A DNA stretch of 64,000 nucleotides from Trichoderma breve (Eukaryota > Ascomycota > Sordariomycetes > Hypocreales > Hypocreaceae). Both the position numbers and the translations under genes were made by a program. The stretch's first letter is position 1, and the number at the start of each line of letters is the position of its first letter. The notes beneath the pieces were generated by a model. It ran no database searches. It was not told the origin of the DNA and saw only the letters and a program-made list of their open reading frames with translations. The stretch spans positions 2,728,001-2,792,000 of the forward strand of contig NC_079237.1 in the NCBI RefSeq assembly GCF_028502605.1. Reading direction: 5' to 3'. Below, piece after piece: positions 35,942-47,687 of this stretch.

Positions 35942-38781
35942 ATGAGCTCGTCGCTCTCACCCGGAAAGGTGTTACTTCTCGCCGCCCACTATGCAACACA
36001 TGGCGATATTGAGAGCCTGGCGCGCTTGTCCAGTCAGCGAGCCAAAGTGCTGCATAAAGAGCTATTGTTGAGGATTATTCTTACTTACTTGCCTGAAACT
36101 GTAAAGCCTTCTACCTATGTTGGCTTCTTACTCGCACTCGATGGAGATGATCTTGAAGAGTACAACAAGGGCGAATTGGACACAACTCCGGTTGACGACC
36201 TATCTGAAGATGAAGCTTCCAGGAAGATCAAGAAGCTACACCTGCAGCAACTTAAGTCTGCTGATTCTCCAGTCAGCTTTCAAGATGATCCGATAACCAA
36301 CTTTCTTATTCAGAGGTCATATAAGATGGATAGCGAAACTGGCCTTCTCTCACAAGTTCCAAGTTTACTGGCCATATTTCATTCCCGTTCGCCGGAACTA
36401 TCATCTTGGATTACGTCGACCGTGCTTCCGTACGTAAGGAGAAACGTGGAGTATTATATAGATGAGATCCCTCCATATTCTCTTCTCGACTTTCAAAAGC
36501 TTTCGGACCCAGCCGCCATGCTGTATTTGCTGTCACGGACTGGAAATCGCGAGGAGGACAGAGCCTTTATCGGCCGTGATATTAGAGGCTTGGTTGGGCC
36601 ATGGCTACAAGCGAAGTCTCGGTGGACATCAAAACCTATCAGTGGCGAGCATATCTCCAAGGACACGGAACCGCCATTGTCTTCTGGGTGGGAGCAGTTT
36701 CTCGAATGGCTTGTCAGCCAAGCAACTACTTCGTGGCCCGTCGTTGTCTCTTTAACCGAGCAATGGGGAGGTCCCACAGACCTGGATCTAGGGGAGTCGA
36801 CCAGCTCAGAATTCACAGAGTCTCAGCAACAGTATTTGCTACACAGCTATGCACGAGCGGTACTTGCGTCAGCATACCTGGTATCCGAAACCACAGTGGG
36901 AGTACTTCCTGACGCCTATCAGATGGCGATCAAGATGAGACGGATGCTTGGTTATAGTGAGGTTCCTCCCACACTGGAGGGAGCTATCTCTATACTACCT
37001 AGCCTGTCGGGATTTGATGTGTCCTCGCTCGTTGGCATGAAGACTGCGACATATATGAGAAACGATCTACTTGAAGAAAAGAATCCATTAACTTCTCCTA
37101 CAGAGGGAGCCATGAACTTATTAATAGCATTGATACTGAGTGCCTTTATCTGTACCAGCTTGGGTGTACCATGCTCTGTTAGAAAAGCCGGAGACTTGGC
37201 CTTTATTCAGGATCTTCGTGAGCAAAAGGGGGAAATCGCCAAACTTATCCGGAGCGCATCCACGCAAGTTCAGGGAGACGAAGATAGGTATTGGTCACAA
37301 GTAAGGGACCGGTTGCTATGGTTGAACAATTGGGGTTCTGAGGAGGACCAGCATGGCAATGCTGAAGCTATAAGAGGCATTATTGGAGCAGTTCCCAGGG
37401 AATTCATTGAAACGGAGATTCTCAAAGCTCTCCTCTCCAACTCACGTACGATATGGCCTTTTATTCGAATATCTTTACTTTACTAATCTGTATGCCACAG
37501 GCTATACCCTTGCTAAGAGCATCTATGAAGACAGTCCCGAGAAGCCTCTTACCGCGGAAATCATACAGGACACAGTATACCAAGCAGCCCTGCGTGCTTT
37601 TGATAATGCTTCCAACCCCAACCGGTCAAGAGGAGGGCTGAAGAAGTGCGATGAGATGTAAGAATGCGATCTTGTGCATTTGTTGTCCTGAAGAAACCAT
37701 TACTGATATCATCTCCAGCATTCACTCATTTCCAAAAACATTAACCAATACGCACCCAGCTACCAAACGGGTGGAGGCCCTATTACGATGCACACATGCC
37801 TTGAGTGAATACCGACTTACGCTTAAACAAGGCGAGCCGTTTAAGCCTGTAGTCCTTCGAGTTCACTCCGATCCAGTATCAATAATCGACAAAGTTCTGG
37901 AGCAAAACCCAAAGGCATACACCCGTCTCCCCGAGTTCTTGGAGATGGCAGCGAACATGGTGCGCGCCGGCATCACACAACAAGCCCGCTCCATCAAGTT
38001 TGACTCAACGACGGGAGACAACAGCAAGGAGCTTAGCCGAGCTGAGAAATTCATTACAGCTCTGTGCATAGAGGCTGCGCTGAGGGAAGATGATTTCGAG
38101 ACGGCATACTCTTATGTGGTTAGTCGTCTGGAAACACCCGCTCCTAAGGGAACCCAAGCGCGCGCAAACGAAGAAGACGAATGGTCCTGGAAGGCTGCCC
38201 TGAAAGCCGGGCAGTACATTCGTACCGACCGAACCCTGCTGCCAACACACCTTGGCATCGCAAGCGGCAATCCCGAGATCCGTCACCTGGAACAGCGCAT
38301 AGAGTGCCTGGCCACTGCGCTGCGTGTCGCACCCACCTCCCAGCTCCAGGAAATCCTCAAAACGTTCCGGCGATGCGAAGAGCAGCTAGACTCTGCTATC
38401 AGCGAGGAGGCCGCCGCTGAAGCTTCTTGGGCCACCGCCGGGGAGGTTCCCGGCGCTTTTGAGTCGTCTACTCCTCATAACCCGCATTCGACACGGAATA
38501 TGACGGCCACCGCTGCGGCTAAACAGGCGGAGGAGGCCCCAATGTCCCTGTTTGACCTATCGCGGGCAACTGCCAGCGTAGCACAGCGCAATTTCACAAG
38601 GCTGTCCAGCCTGTCATCGCTCGCTACTTCGACTCCTTCAGCGCCATCACCAACTGGAGAACAGGCGCCACAGCGGCTACGGAAGAGGGATCAGCTAAGA
38701 GAGGCCGCTACTGGTACACTTGTCTCTGGAGTTGGCTGGTTGATTGGAGCAAGCGTCAACCGAGAACAAACAGAAACTTGA
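35942..38781 (+). CDS. sec39: Sec39 domain protein (Dsl1 tethering complex)
   Basis: Three exons (35942-37445, 37501-37657, 37719-38781) encode 907 residues of almost entirely helical sequence. The start MSSSLSPGKVLLLAAHYATH and LLRIILTYLPETVKPSTYV are characteristic of the Sec39 N-terminal region (the fungal counterpart of human NBAS). Sec39 is a rod-like subunit of the Dsl1/NRZ complex at the ER, which tethers COPI vesicles coming from the Golgi and binds the SNARE Use1. The C-terminal part is more variable, with MSLFDLSRATASVAQRNFTR and a Gly-rich end. An upstream in-frame ATG at 35840 exists. I prefer 35942 because the conserved region begins there. The two introns have TACTAAT and similar branch sites. 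Confidence 0.88.
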
Positions 38782-40292
38782 TATTTGATTTTTGATTTTT
38801 TTATGATTGATGGACGATATTCTACAACTAGCTCACTAGGCTGTTCTTAATTTGGTTTGAACTATGGTTGGAGTTGTCTTAGAAACAGAGAGTGGGATAT
38901 GGGGTGCAATCGTGTCGGACGATTCCAGGTAATTAGGCCTCAAACTACAGCGCATTCAAGCAACAGGTATGCCGTGATAGTATACACAATACAAGGCGTT
39001 GCGATATGGTAGCTTTGGCTAAATAGAGCATACCTCGTGATCTTGACAACCTGAAGCGGGTGATGAGTACTCCAGAGTGTGCATATCGGACTGTTATGAA
39101 ATGATGGTTCTCTGTATGCTGGACATCCAATGTTGGCTTTGCCAGAGTCAGAGTTGGTAGGGAATTTGGCCCCCATGCGAGCACGCCATATCATTCCTAT
39201 ACTCAAATTAGTATATCAACTAATATGGTAGTCATGACCGCAGAAGGCAGAGGGAAGTGAGGTAATAGAGAAAAGAAAAAAAGGCGAGTCGTTGCGAAGT
39301 CGTTCAGTATAGCCAGATGAAGTGAAGTGATGTCCCTGGTTATCATTTAAGACGTAGCAGACGTAGCAAAGAGGGCGAAGCATTGTATCGGATCGAGAGG
39401 AGCATCTGGCCAAGCTCAAGACTGGCAGAAGCTCCGGAATCTGATTTTAGAGAAGTTGTGGCGTGCACGAAGCCTTACTAGGTAAGAGAAAGAGTTGGGT
39501 ATGTAACTGCATTTGGCGTGCGTCAAGAGAGAAGAGATATTACGGCGAAATGTTTTGTTGGCTGGCGTAGGATGACAGAATTTACGTTGGCTACTGGCTT
39601 TATCAGAATGGTAGTTAGCAGTCTCAAGGCGTTAAATGCGTTCATTATCGGCTGGTATTAATCTGAATCCGAATGGTTGCCCGTCGACTCAGATTTTGGC
39701 AGAACCAAGGTATTGTTTAAGTATTGACATCTGAAGCACGACCGGATTTTAGTGGTCCATTAGGGTCACTTCGTCAGGAAAAGAAGAAAGCAGGGCGCCT
39801 GGGGGGTTGATATTTGTTGGGCTGTTGTGAGGGTTGTTAAACGGTATCAAGATGTTTTGGCGCAACGTGACGAGTGATGGAAGTGTTTGATTCTGCAAGA
39901 TCCGGAAGCTGCCCATAAACGGCCAATGCGCAACTCTGTAGCCGCAAGACCGACCAGCAAGAAAAATGTAAATATCAGCGGCGACGGCCGAAAACCCGAT
40001 TTTGTTTTCCCTCCCTTAGCAGTCGCATATCGCACGAAACTCCTAATTGAGATCCTGACGAAGAGTCCACAGCTGTCCACGGAGGTCGATTGACAAACTG
40101 CGGACGAGACAAATAAAACAAGAACAACTAGAAAATAGGAAAAAGAAAAAAGCAGCAACAGGCAGTCCATTAATGACAATGAAGTCTTGTTCGTCATAGA
40201 TCGATAAAGAGCAGCCAGAAACGATGGCATCATCAGTGCATAGCCGACTCGGGACCTGGTTCAATTTAGTACCTATACTCAAAACATGGCAT
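38782..40292. other. Convergent region, SEC39 / Tra2-like gene
   Basis: About 1.5 kb without a gene that I can support. There is a small direct repeat of GACGTAGCA at about 39351-39368. Open frames on the minus strand (38940-39206, 39216-39419, 39847-40233) lack recognisable domains. It may hold a long 3' UTR or a non-coding transcript. Confidence 0.4.
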
Positions 40293-41590
40293 TCATGGGC
40301 GATTCAAACCTCCATATGACTCACGTGCCTCAGGTCGTGAGGCAGGCTCGCCGTATGCTGGGCCACTGCTGGCGGCTGGCTCTCGGGATCGGCCAGCGTC
40401 TCGGTCACCAGTACGCTCGTATCGATCGCGGTCATATCCGCCGCTGCTGTTGCCACCACGGGCGCCGTAGCGGTCACCGCGGTCGCCGCGCTCTCCACGG
40501 TCCTCACGGTAGCGCTCGCGACCATAGTTGTCGTCGCCGCCGCCGCCGCCGCCACCGGCGCCGCGCTCACGGCGCTCGTAGTTGCGGTCATAGTTGCGGT
40601 CGTAGTTGCGCTCAGAGTCTCTTCCTCCGTAACCGCGCTCATCATATCGGTCTCGGTAGTTGCGATCGTAAGCACCGCCGCTGCGCTCATCATATCGTCG
40701 CTCGTATCCGCGTTCATAGTTGCGGTCGTAACCTCTCTCATTGCCACGGTATCGGTAGTCATCGCGAGAATAACCACCGCCGCCATAGCCGCCACGTCGG
40801 CGTTCATCGAAGCGAGCGCGAGGGTCTATCATTTCGGATGTCTGTCAGTATGGGAACAGGAAGAGGATGCATACGGAGCGAAATGTCAACTTACCTCTCT
40901 TGGGAGGACCGAAGTACTTGCCCGGTGTGGGAGTACGAGGGCGAGCACGACGGGCCTTCTCAATGCTCATGGTACGGCCTTCAATCACTTCGCCCTGGAG
41001 ACCTTCCTTGGCAGCCTCAGCTTGTTCAGAGGTGACCATCTTGACGAATCCGAATCCACGAGATTCCTTGGTGTGAGGGTCTCGCATGATTTGGCACTTC
41101 TCCACCTCACCATACTTCTCAAACATCTTGGAGACCTCTGCCTCGGACAGGCGAGGGTGGATTCCGGTGACAAAGAGGTTGGAGCCGGGGTTAATGGCAC
41201 CATCGTCATCCTCCTTGGGAGCGGGTGCATCTTTGATGTTGCTGCATATTTAGGTTAGCAAGCAGTGCGACAACGAGGCAAGGCAAGACAGGACAAGCAA
41301 AGACAAGGTCAAGCTTACACGTCAGGAAGGCCAGGCGGCGACATGGAGCGGCGACGGCTGCCAGTGTCGTCGCGCGCAGGACGGGGAGAAGCGCTTCTGT
41401 TGTCACGCTCATAACGAGGAGCCTCGTCTAGCGAAAGGCACATGAGTTAGCGGCGGCCCAATTCATCGAATCCACGCGGCACAAACGCGTCGAAAAGAGT
41501 CGACATCGCCATCGCCCGTCGGGGCCGGGGAAACAAACCATCGTAACGGTCGCCGTTGGCGGCCTCGTAATCCATTGAAGTAGTCGCCAT
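40293..41590 (-). CDS. Tra2-like SR-type RNA-binding protein
   Basis: A four-exon gene. The N-terminal exons encode MATTSMDYEAANGDRYD and an Arg/Ser-rich stretch (RYERDNRSASPRPARDD). One RRM follows, with RNP2 LFVTGI and RNP1 RGFGFVKM. After the linker RRARPRTPTPGKYFGPPKR comes a long low-complexity tail of repeated YDRNY, YERRY and GGYGGGGY units rich in Arg, Tyr, Gly and Asp. RS region - RRM - RS/RGG region is the layout of transformer-2 family splicing regulators. The last intron joins KR to DPRARFDERRRGG. The repetitive tail produces long open frames on the opposite strand that are not genes. RNA targets cannot be deduced. Confidence 0.87.
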
Positions 41591-42663
41591 GGTTGCTGGG
41601 CGATTCGAGATGGATGGAAGTGAGCAGACGACAAAACCTGGTTGATTGGGTGATGGGTAGGCAGGCTGCTTCCGCTTGAAGAAGATGGAGGAAGGGTAGG
41701 AAAAAAAACTGGTGGCACACGAAAAGATGTACTGTGACAGACAAAGCCGATGATTAGGCGGGTTGGGCGAAAGGCGAAACACAAAGGGCACAACCACCGC
41801 AAAGTTTGATCGCCGGTCAATGGAATCTGGGACAAAAGAAACGAGGCTGGAGCTTCGTTTGGCGGCTTGGCTTCTGCAATGGAAGGGAAAGCTGGATCAA
41901 CGAGGTAGCTCGCAATACGGGGAGCCTCGTCAAGCCAGTGCCAGAATCAGAGTCAGCTGTGAAGGCTACTGCGAAGCATGGGCCAACTGTGTGGCGACTT
42001 GTTATGGAGTACTCCGTGCAGAGCAAACTAAGGTACCTCGCACACTGCAGGCTTGCTAAGCAGCAGACAATGGCCGAAACTCTAATGGAAGCTTGAGCAT
42101 CCAGCCTAATTCCCAATTCTGCCACCAAAATAATGATAAGTGACACCTTGCATCTACGTGTTATAATCCGAATTCTAAATTGGCATTATTGTTCTTGCCA
42201 ATCCATTGTGGAGAGTCTTTATCGGGCTGGTGATAGACTTCACAGTATGAAAAAAGCCACAAAAATACGTCATCTAGAGAGTTTGGCATTGATTACCTGT
42301 ACTGTGCTAGGTGTAATGTTCGGGTGTCGCATGTTGAATATGTACTTTGGTTTATGCCTTTTTGAAGTGGCCTTTCTTCTATCTCTAATGCCTTTGTCAA
42401 TGCTGTTCTTTCTCTCCTTCTTTTCTCCCTTCTTCTTCTAAATTTATGGCTCTTCAAATGCAGCTGTGGCTTGTTTCAGAATCAGTAGAGATGACAGCTC
42501 CTGTCCATGACAAAGCCCCCTCTTTCTAGAGCACAACTTAAAGATTGGAGGCCATCCGCAGATGTTCCCGCACAAAGAGAACAGGCAAAAAGGGTCCAAG
42601 AATCTGTTTCAGGATTCTGTTGCCCATTTCCGTCATGCCAATGTCTCCGTAAAACAACAAAGA
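41591..42663. promoter_or_regulatory. Region upstream of Tra2-like gene and downstream of Naa20
   Basis: About 1.07 kb. It contains an AGTACTCCGTGC element near 42007 and a GGTACC core at 42031-42036. Short open frames in it have no coding character. Confidence 0.4.
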
Positions 42664-43296
42664 TTACCAGACATCCTCAGGGTGCACCTCGTGTTTCTCG
42701 CCGTCGTCTCGAACGTGCTCTCCCTTGGAGTCCCTCTTCATAGATTTGCGCATGTCGAATGCATCCTCACTGTCCTTGTCGGGATCTGTGGCATGCTCCC
42801 CATAATAGTCTTTGACAACACGAAAGACGCTGTAGCCTAGTTCTTTGTAAAACGCAATGGCCTTGGCGTTGCTGCTGCGGACAAACAGATCCATGAACCA
42901 AGTGTTGTGAACATCGGCGGCAGCCTCCAATTGTTCCACCAGGATTTTGCCAATACCTTGTCTTCTTGCCTCTGGCGCTACAGTCAGGGCCGTAATGTGA
43001 GCATGCCAAGGAAGGTAATGTTCTGAGTATTTGTATGCATCTGGCGATGATTCAACTTTGCCCATAACTTTGAGCAGATACCTCAATTAGCAGTGCGATG
43101 CGGCGCATTTGGAGGGGGTTAACCAACTATATCCAACAATGTTTCCTTCCGAATCCTCACAGACTTGAAACAGGGAGGGCCATTTGGCATAATACTGAAG
43201 ATAGAAGCTGAGTTCATAGGTCTCTGTTAGGGGATCCAAATTGCATTTTGAGAATTTATTGACGTCGTCAGGCCGAAATCTTCGGAAGGTGGTCAT
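42664..43296 (-). CDS. nat3: N-terminal acetyltransferase NatB catalytic subunit (Naa20/Nat3)
   Basis: Two exons (43296-43128 and 43067-42664) encode 190 residues. MTTFRRFRPDDVNKFSKCNL, NLDPLTETYELSFYLQYYAK and the GNAT core are clear: VGYIMGKVES, HAHITALTVAPEARRQGIGK with the acetyl-CoA motif RRQGIG, WFMDLFVRSSNAKAIAFYKE, and LGYSVFRVVKDYY. NatB acetylates nascent proteins that start Met-Asp, Met-Glu, Met-Asn or Met-Gln, and works on the ribosome with the auxiliary subunit Naa25/Mdm20. The C-terminal tail is charged (Asp/Lys/Glu-rich). The donor GTTGGT is weak, but the join restores the conserved VGYIMGK. No oddities. Confidence 0.94.
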
Positions 43297-44129
43297 TGTC
43301 GTAGCTCGTAGCCTATTATTCGATGATGGCTACTTCTTGAGGAAGATTCAAGTTGTATCGTCTGAGGGTTATGATTTTACACTAGCGGAGCAACAGTCAT
43401 AAATGATTCATGCTGGTGGGGGGGATCCCATTATACAAGCCTGGTGGTGAAATGTTGGAGTTTACTACCGCCGAGAGAAGATTTCGCAAGTTGGTTAAGC
43501 CCGCTTATACTGGCAATGAAGTAAATATGTAGCGGTTTTACATCTCAGCGGATCAAAACTACGTGCAAAATATTCCCTTTCCTCTTCAAAAATTAGATGA
43601 TGTCATGTGTTCCTTTGAAATTTGGCATGTGAACAAGTTGTCAGCTCCTTTGTTCATTTCAAGGATCAACATGCTGAAAGTGGGAGGGTTTCCCCCCCTC
43701 TGCGCTACGCTACAGCAGATCAAGGTGTGCGGTAAAGCGAGTCAAGACTGAAACGCAGCAAGTACCTGAAAGGTACCTACATGGAGCTACACCGCCGCCT
43801 GTTCTTCACGCTATTAACGTTTCGTTTTCTGTAACAGAAAGTATCGACAGACAGCTGCATGCCTTGGCATCTTATCGCGATAGGGAGCTGCTTACCGTAT
43901 CTTTGGTTCCTGGCCGGGGGTTCATCTCCCGCTGCTATTTGACCTGATATTTGAACGACTCTGGTTCTCCTACCATATGCCAGAACCCGGTTTCGAGGTT
44001 TGTGCTATAATAAGAGATACCGTGCCTCACTCGCTAACCAGAAGACAGCAGATATTAATCCTGTAATTTGCGACATACTGCATCTATTCAACCCAGAGAA
44101 CTTAATCGTCAAGCTTGCGCTCACCCATT
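43297..44129. promoter_or_regulatory. Divergent promoter region, Naa20 / uncharacterised coiled-coil gene
   Basis: 833 bp. It contains AGGTACCTAC at 43771-43780 and a nearby AGTACCT. The open frame starting at 44000 continues out of frame into the next gene and is not supported. Confidence 0.4.
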
Positions 44130-45331
44130 ATGCCCGGGTCGCCACGAACTCCACGACACTCGCGCAACTCATCAGCAATCGACAGCTTCGCAGGATCGCC
44201 CCAGATCCGACGTTTCTCGAGATCCTCTGCGCAAGATGCCATACCGTCGTTCCAGCACAGCCCAAATCAACATGATGGTCTTGACCTATCGGTATTAGGC
44301 GGTGGCGGGTCAGGGGCCGGCAACGGGATGGGAAATCTAGCTGATGAGTTGGCGGATGCGTTTTCCGACTCAGGGGAAGAGGGCGACTACGACGCCGACC
44401 TGCAAGAGTACCAAAAATCGACAGAGCAGCCGGGAGGTGATGATGGAGCAACACGGGGCCAGTCGGCAGACAACGAGACAAAGAGAAATGACGGTGACGC
44501 AGGCCTTCTGTCGCCTCGCCAAAAGGGTCACCAAAGAAAAACCAGTCTATATGATGGCAGCGATTACGGCTCCGACTCAGACCTCGATATCGCAGGCATA
44601 CCTCCAAGTCTCATGGCCAAGATTGATGCTGTCGAAAACCTCACAATCCGCGGGACAGATAACTACGGAGGCACGGCAGACGATGTCTTGAAGCGGGTGA
44701 TCCAGGAGCTCCGTGACCTAGGGTCGCAATCTAGCGTTGAGGGTAGCGCTTCGAGGTAAGACAAAGCCAAACCCTAAGAGATGGCCATGAAGAACGCTTC
44801 TGGTGCTAACGTGAAGCCCCTTGCAGACTTATAACAGCACACTCGGCGCTGACGACGCATCTTGCGCATCAGACCCGTCAACTGCATAACCTTACCTTTC
44901 CCTTGCTCTCCCCGCTTGCGCCGGCCCCTGACGTCGAAACGATCGATACGCTTCTGCCGTTGCTCATATCCCTTACAGAAGACATGCCGCGACCATCAAC
45001 GTCGGCATTCAACTCACTTACTGCGTTGCATTCCATCACATCAGAACTGATACAATCACTGAGTTACCTTTCCGACACACTACACATGTCTCGTCAGACA
45101 ACAGCTGCAGCCAGTCGGAGGCTGAAGAGCGCCAAAGAGCTCGTTGCTGAAATGAGAAAAGAGGATGAGATGAGGGAGCAGGGAGAGGAGTGGCTTACCA
45201 GAGGAAACTGGAGCGAACGGCTAGAGAAAAGGGAATGTGCAAGCGTATGCGGCGAGGTAATTGGCGGGTTTGAAGAGGTTTGCAATGGCTGGAGAGAACG
45301 ACTTTTGGCCCAAGCAGAATCCCAGGCGTAA
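44130..45331 (+). CDS. Conserved uncharacterised helical protein
   Basis: Two exons (44130-44755 and 44827-45331; AG|GTAAGA donor, TTGCAG acceptor) encode 376 residues. The N-terminal half is disordered (MPGSPRTPRHSRNSSAIDSF, then acidic and Gly-rich stretches, QKGHQRKTSLYDGSDYGSDS). The C-terminal half is helical and strongly patterned: AKIDAVENLTIRGTDNYGG, VIQELRDLGSQSSVEGSASR, LITAHSALTTHLAHQTRQLH, and a coiled coil TTAAASRRLKSAKELVAEMR ending in a Trp-containing segment. It looks like a conserved filamentous-fungal family, but I cannot name it. No catalytic motif, signal peptide or membrane helix. A subunit of a larger complex is possible but unproven. Confidence 0.78.
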
Positions 45332-47687
45332 ATAGATATTACATGACTGCATGGATAGAGAGGGACAGGATAAAGATGACGGCGGCTGCACTGATTAGCG
45401 AACGGCACCTGTTTTTAAATTCATTTATATCCGAAACTCGTTTGATAGATAGAATCACGAAATAGGACATTGGTCATGGCCTCCTCAATAGATATTTTAT
45501 TCACAATAGCAACACAGACAATCAGCTCAAGCAGTAGGCTCAATGGAGGGATATGCCTAGAGCCGGATACAATGGCTAGACAATAAGATGGATGCAGCTA
45601 TTGCCAATCGGATGACGGCTCAATACATGATAAAATTACTTTTACTACAGCCATCTAGATCCATCTGTTCGGAAAGGAATAAAGTTCAATCTGGCCGTGC
45701 TATTATTTTCCCGGTAGATGCCGCACGGCAGACTTATACTCTTCCATTGACTTTCTCAAGCGTTTAATTTTCAGCCATCGAAGATTATCGAAGATGATGC
45801 TGAAGTAACCAGAAATGCCGCAAAGCAAGATTAGTGGTTGAAGTTGACGGTGGTCTCCTCAACAACGATACTGATGACTATTGGATGTATGTCGTCAGGT
45901 CAGTCACGTCAAGGGTCTTTATCTTGCAACCTCTTCAGGCAAAGGCAAGGTACCAGGTACGAGTGCTGAGGCCTCAGTTGACCAGTAGGATTCTGGTATC
46001 CAAGACACCACAACTACCCCTTGCATCTGCCATCCGAAGCTCGGGTCAAGCAAAAATCAACAGCAGCATCCAGACGGCATCGTGACCCGATTACTCAGCG
46101 TTCTGGCCGCAACACGAAACCAGACCCGTTGCGGTACGTCAGAGAAAAGTGAGCACATCGCCAACGCGAAAGTGGTGCGTCCAAAGAGGCGCCTGGCACG
46201 AAAAACGCGACTGCATAGGCGGGGCTGCCAGGGCCAGGGAGGAGAGAACGGCGCTCATTGGGCGCTGTATTCACTGGAGAGACAGCACTGACAGCCAACC
46301 GAGCCACTAATCGCGTCCACTGCGAGAGGCACCCCCATAATATTGACCTTGTCCCATGCAGGTGCAGCAACGTCGAGATTTCAAAACAAACAACAATAAC
46401 AGCTGCAAGGACAAGGTGATGCGATGCTGCAGTGGGATAGTGGCAATGCGCCTGGTTCCTTTTTCAGCCCCCTCCCATCCTAATGGTGTGATGTGATCAA
46501 ATTACAACTGATAGCAGCATCAATTTAATTATGTACAGTACATTGGTTGCAGACGGCCGTTCAATGCGCACGAGGCACGTGTGGGCGCATACAAGTACTC
46601 CGTACGTACCGGAACAAAAAGCAACAAGCGAGCGTTCAGCACTGCAAGCGCTGGGCAAGAACGCGCATGCAGATGCTGGCGGGCTGGTGTTTAATTGAAT
46701 TTCCAGCGCAAAAGCCGCCCTGCTTAAGACCCAGGGTACATGGTACTTGTAGGTACCTTTGGACGGTAGAGAAAGCAAATGCCTTTTACTTTGATGAAAA
46801 CCATCGAAATTTTGGATATTTGGTAAAAAACGCCGTTTGCACATCGCGTGAGTTAATTAAAAGTATGCGTTGCAGCCGCAGGGCTATATAGTTTAAATCA
46901 ATCACAATAACAATCAAACTGATCCCTTCGCCCTGGTCAATGTTGTTTATTCCACTGCGGTGCAGCGAATGGTAGCAGCCAAAATGGCGTTCTGGTGTGT
47001 ATTTGTTGTTCAGACGCAGCCCGCGTTTTCCCACTAGCACCTAAACCGTCCAGTATTATTGTTCCACCCCCCTTTAGCACGTTAACGCCCCCCAACCAGG
47101 CCTAGCCCAGCACTTCGCCAGGCGCACTGCCATTTCCCCAGCAGCTTCAACCTCCCTCATCAGCCTCTCGCAGCTTTCACGAGCCCGTCTCGTCTTCATC
47201 GCCCCAACCCCCTCTCTTTGCCTCCTGCGCTTTTGCAAGACGGTTATCAAACAGCGACCGAACATCCCGGGGACATTCTGCTTCTTACGACTTTCTTTTG
47301 TATTTGGACCATTCACGTTCACCCGCCTGTGCGATCGCTTCTTCATTCGACGCAAAAACAACCACAACAACCCAGTGGCATGCGATAGGCCGCCAAACCC
47401 GCCCTCTCTCTCTTGGTTGACGCTGCTCCATGACCACCGGCGTTGGCCTCGCCCTGTGACTGGATGCGCGCTCGCTCGTTTCCTCACAGTCGCTGCTAGC
47501 ATAACATCGTCCGTCTTTGACCTCAACATCACCGTACACGCCATTCCCCCGCCACACAGCCCACGAGCGAGAATCAAGGGTCCGGTCCGACAGACGGTGC
47601 CGCTTCTGTCCGCCAGATCTCGTCCGCCAGGCCCAAATTCACCATTTTAACATCATTTAAAAGACCTTCATTCAATCAGTCGATGCC
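45332..47687. other. Long intergenic region upstream of CDH1
   Basis: 2.36 kb, the longest gene-free stretch. It contains a GTACTCCGTACGTACC element at 46595-46610 and TAGGTACCTT at 46750-46759. From about 47060 to 47687 the plus strand is strongly pyrimidine-rich and is probably a promoter plus long 5' leader of CDH1. The long minus-strand open frames there are Arg-rich mirrors of this bias. No coding gene was found. Confidence 0.5.

Noticed and set aside
40286..41035. 249-codon open frame on the plus strand
   Set aside because: It is antisense to the Gly/Arg/Tyr-rich tail of the Tra2-like gene. The His/Arg/Gly repetitive product mirrors that repeat and has no domain.
47074..47577. 167-codon open frame on the minus strand upstream of CDH1
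   Set aside because: Arg-rich, low-complexity product caused by the pyrimidine-rich plus strand. No start context, splice logic or family pattern.
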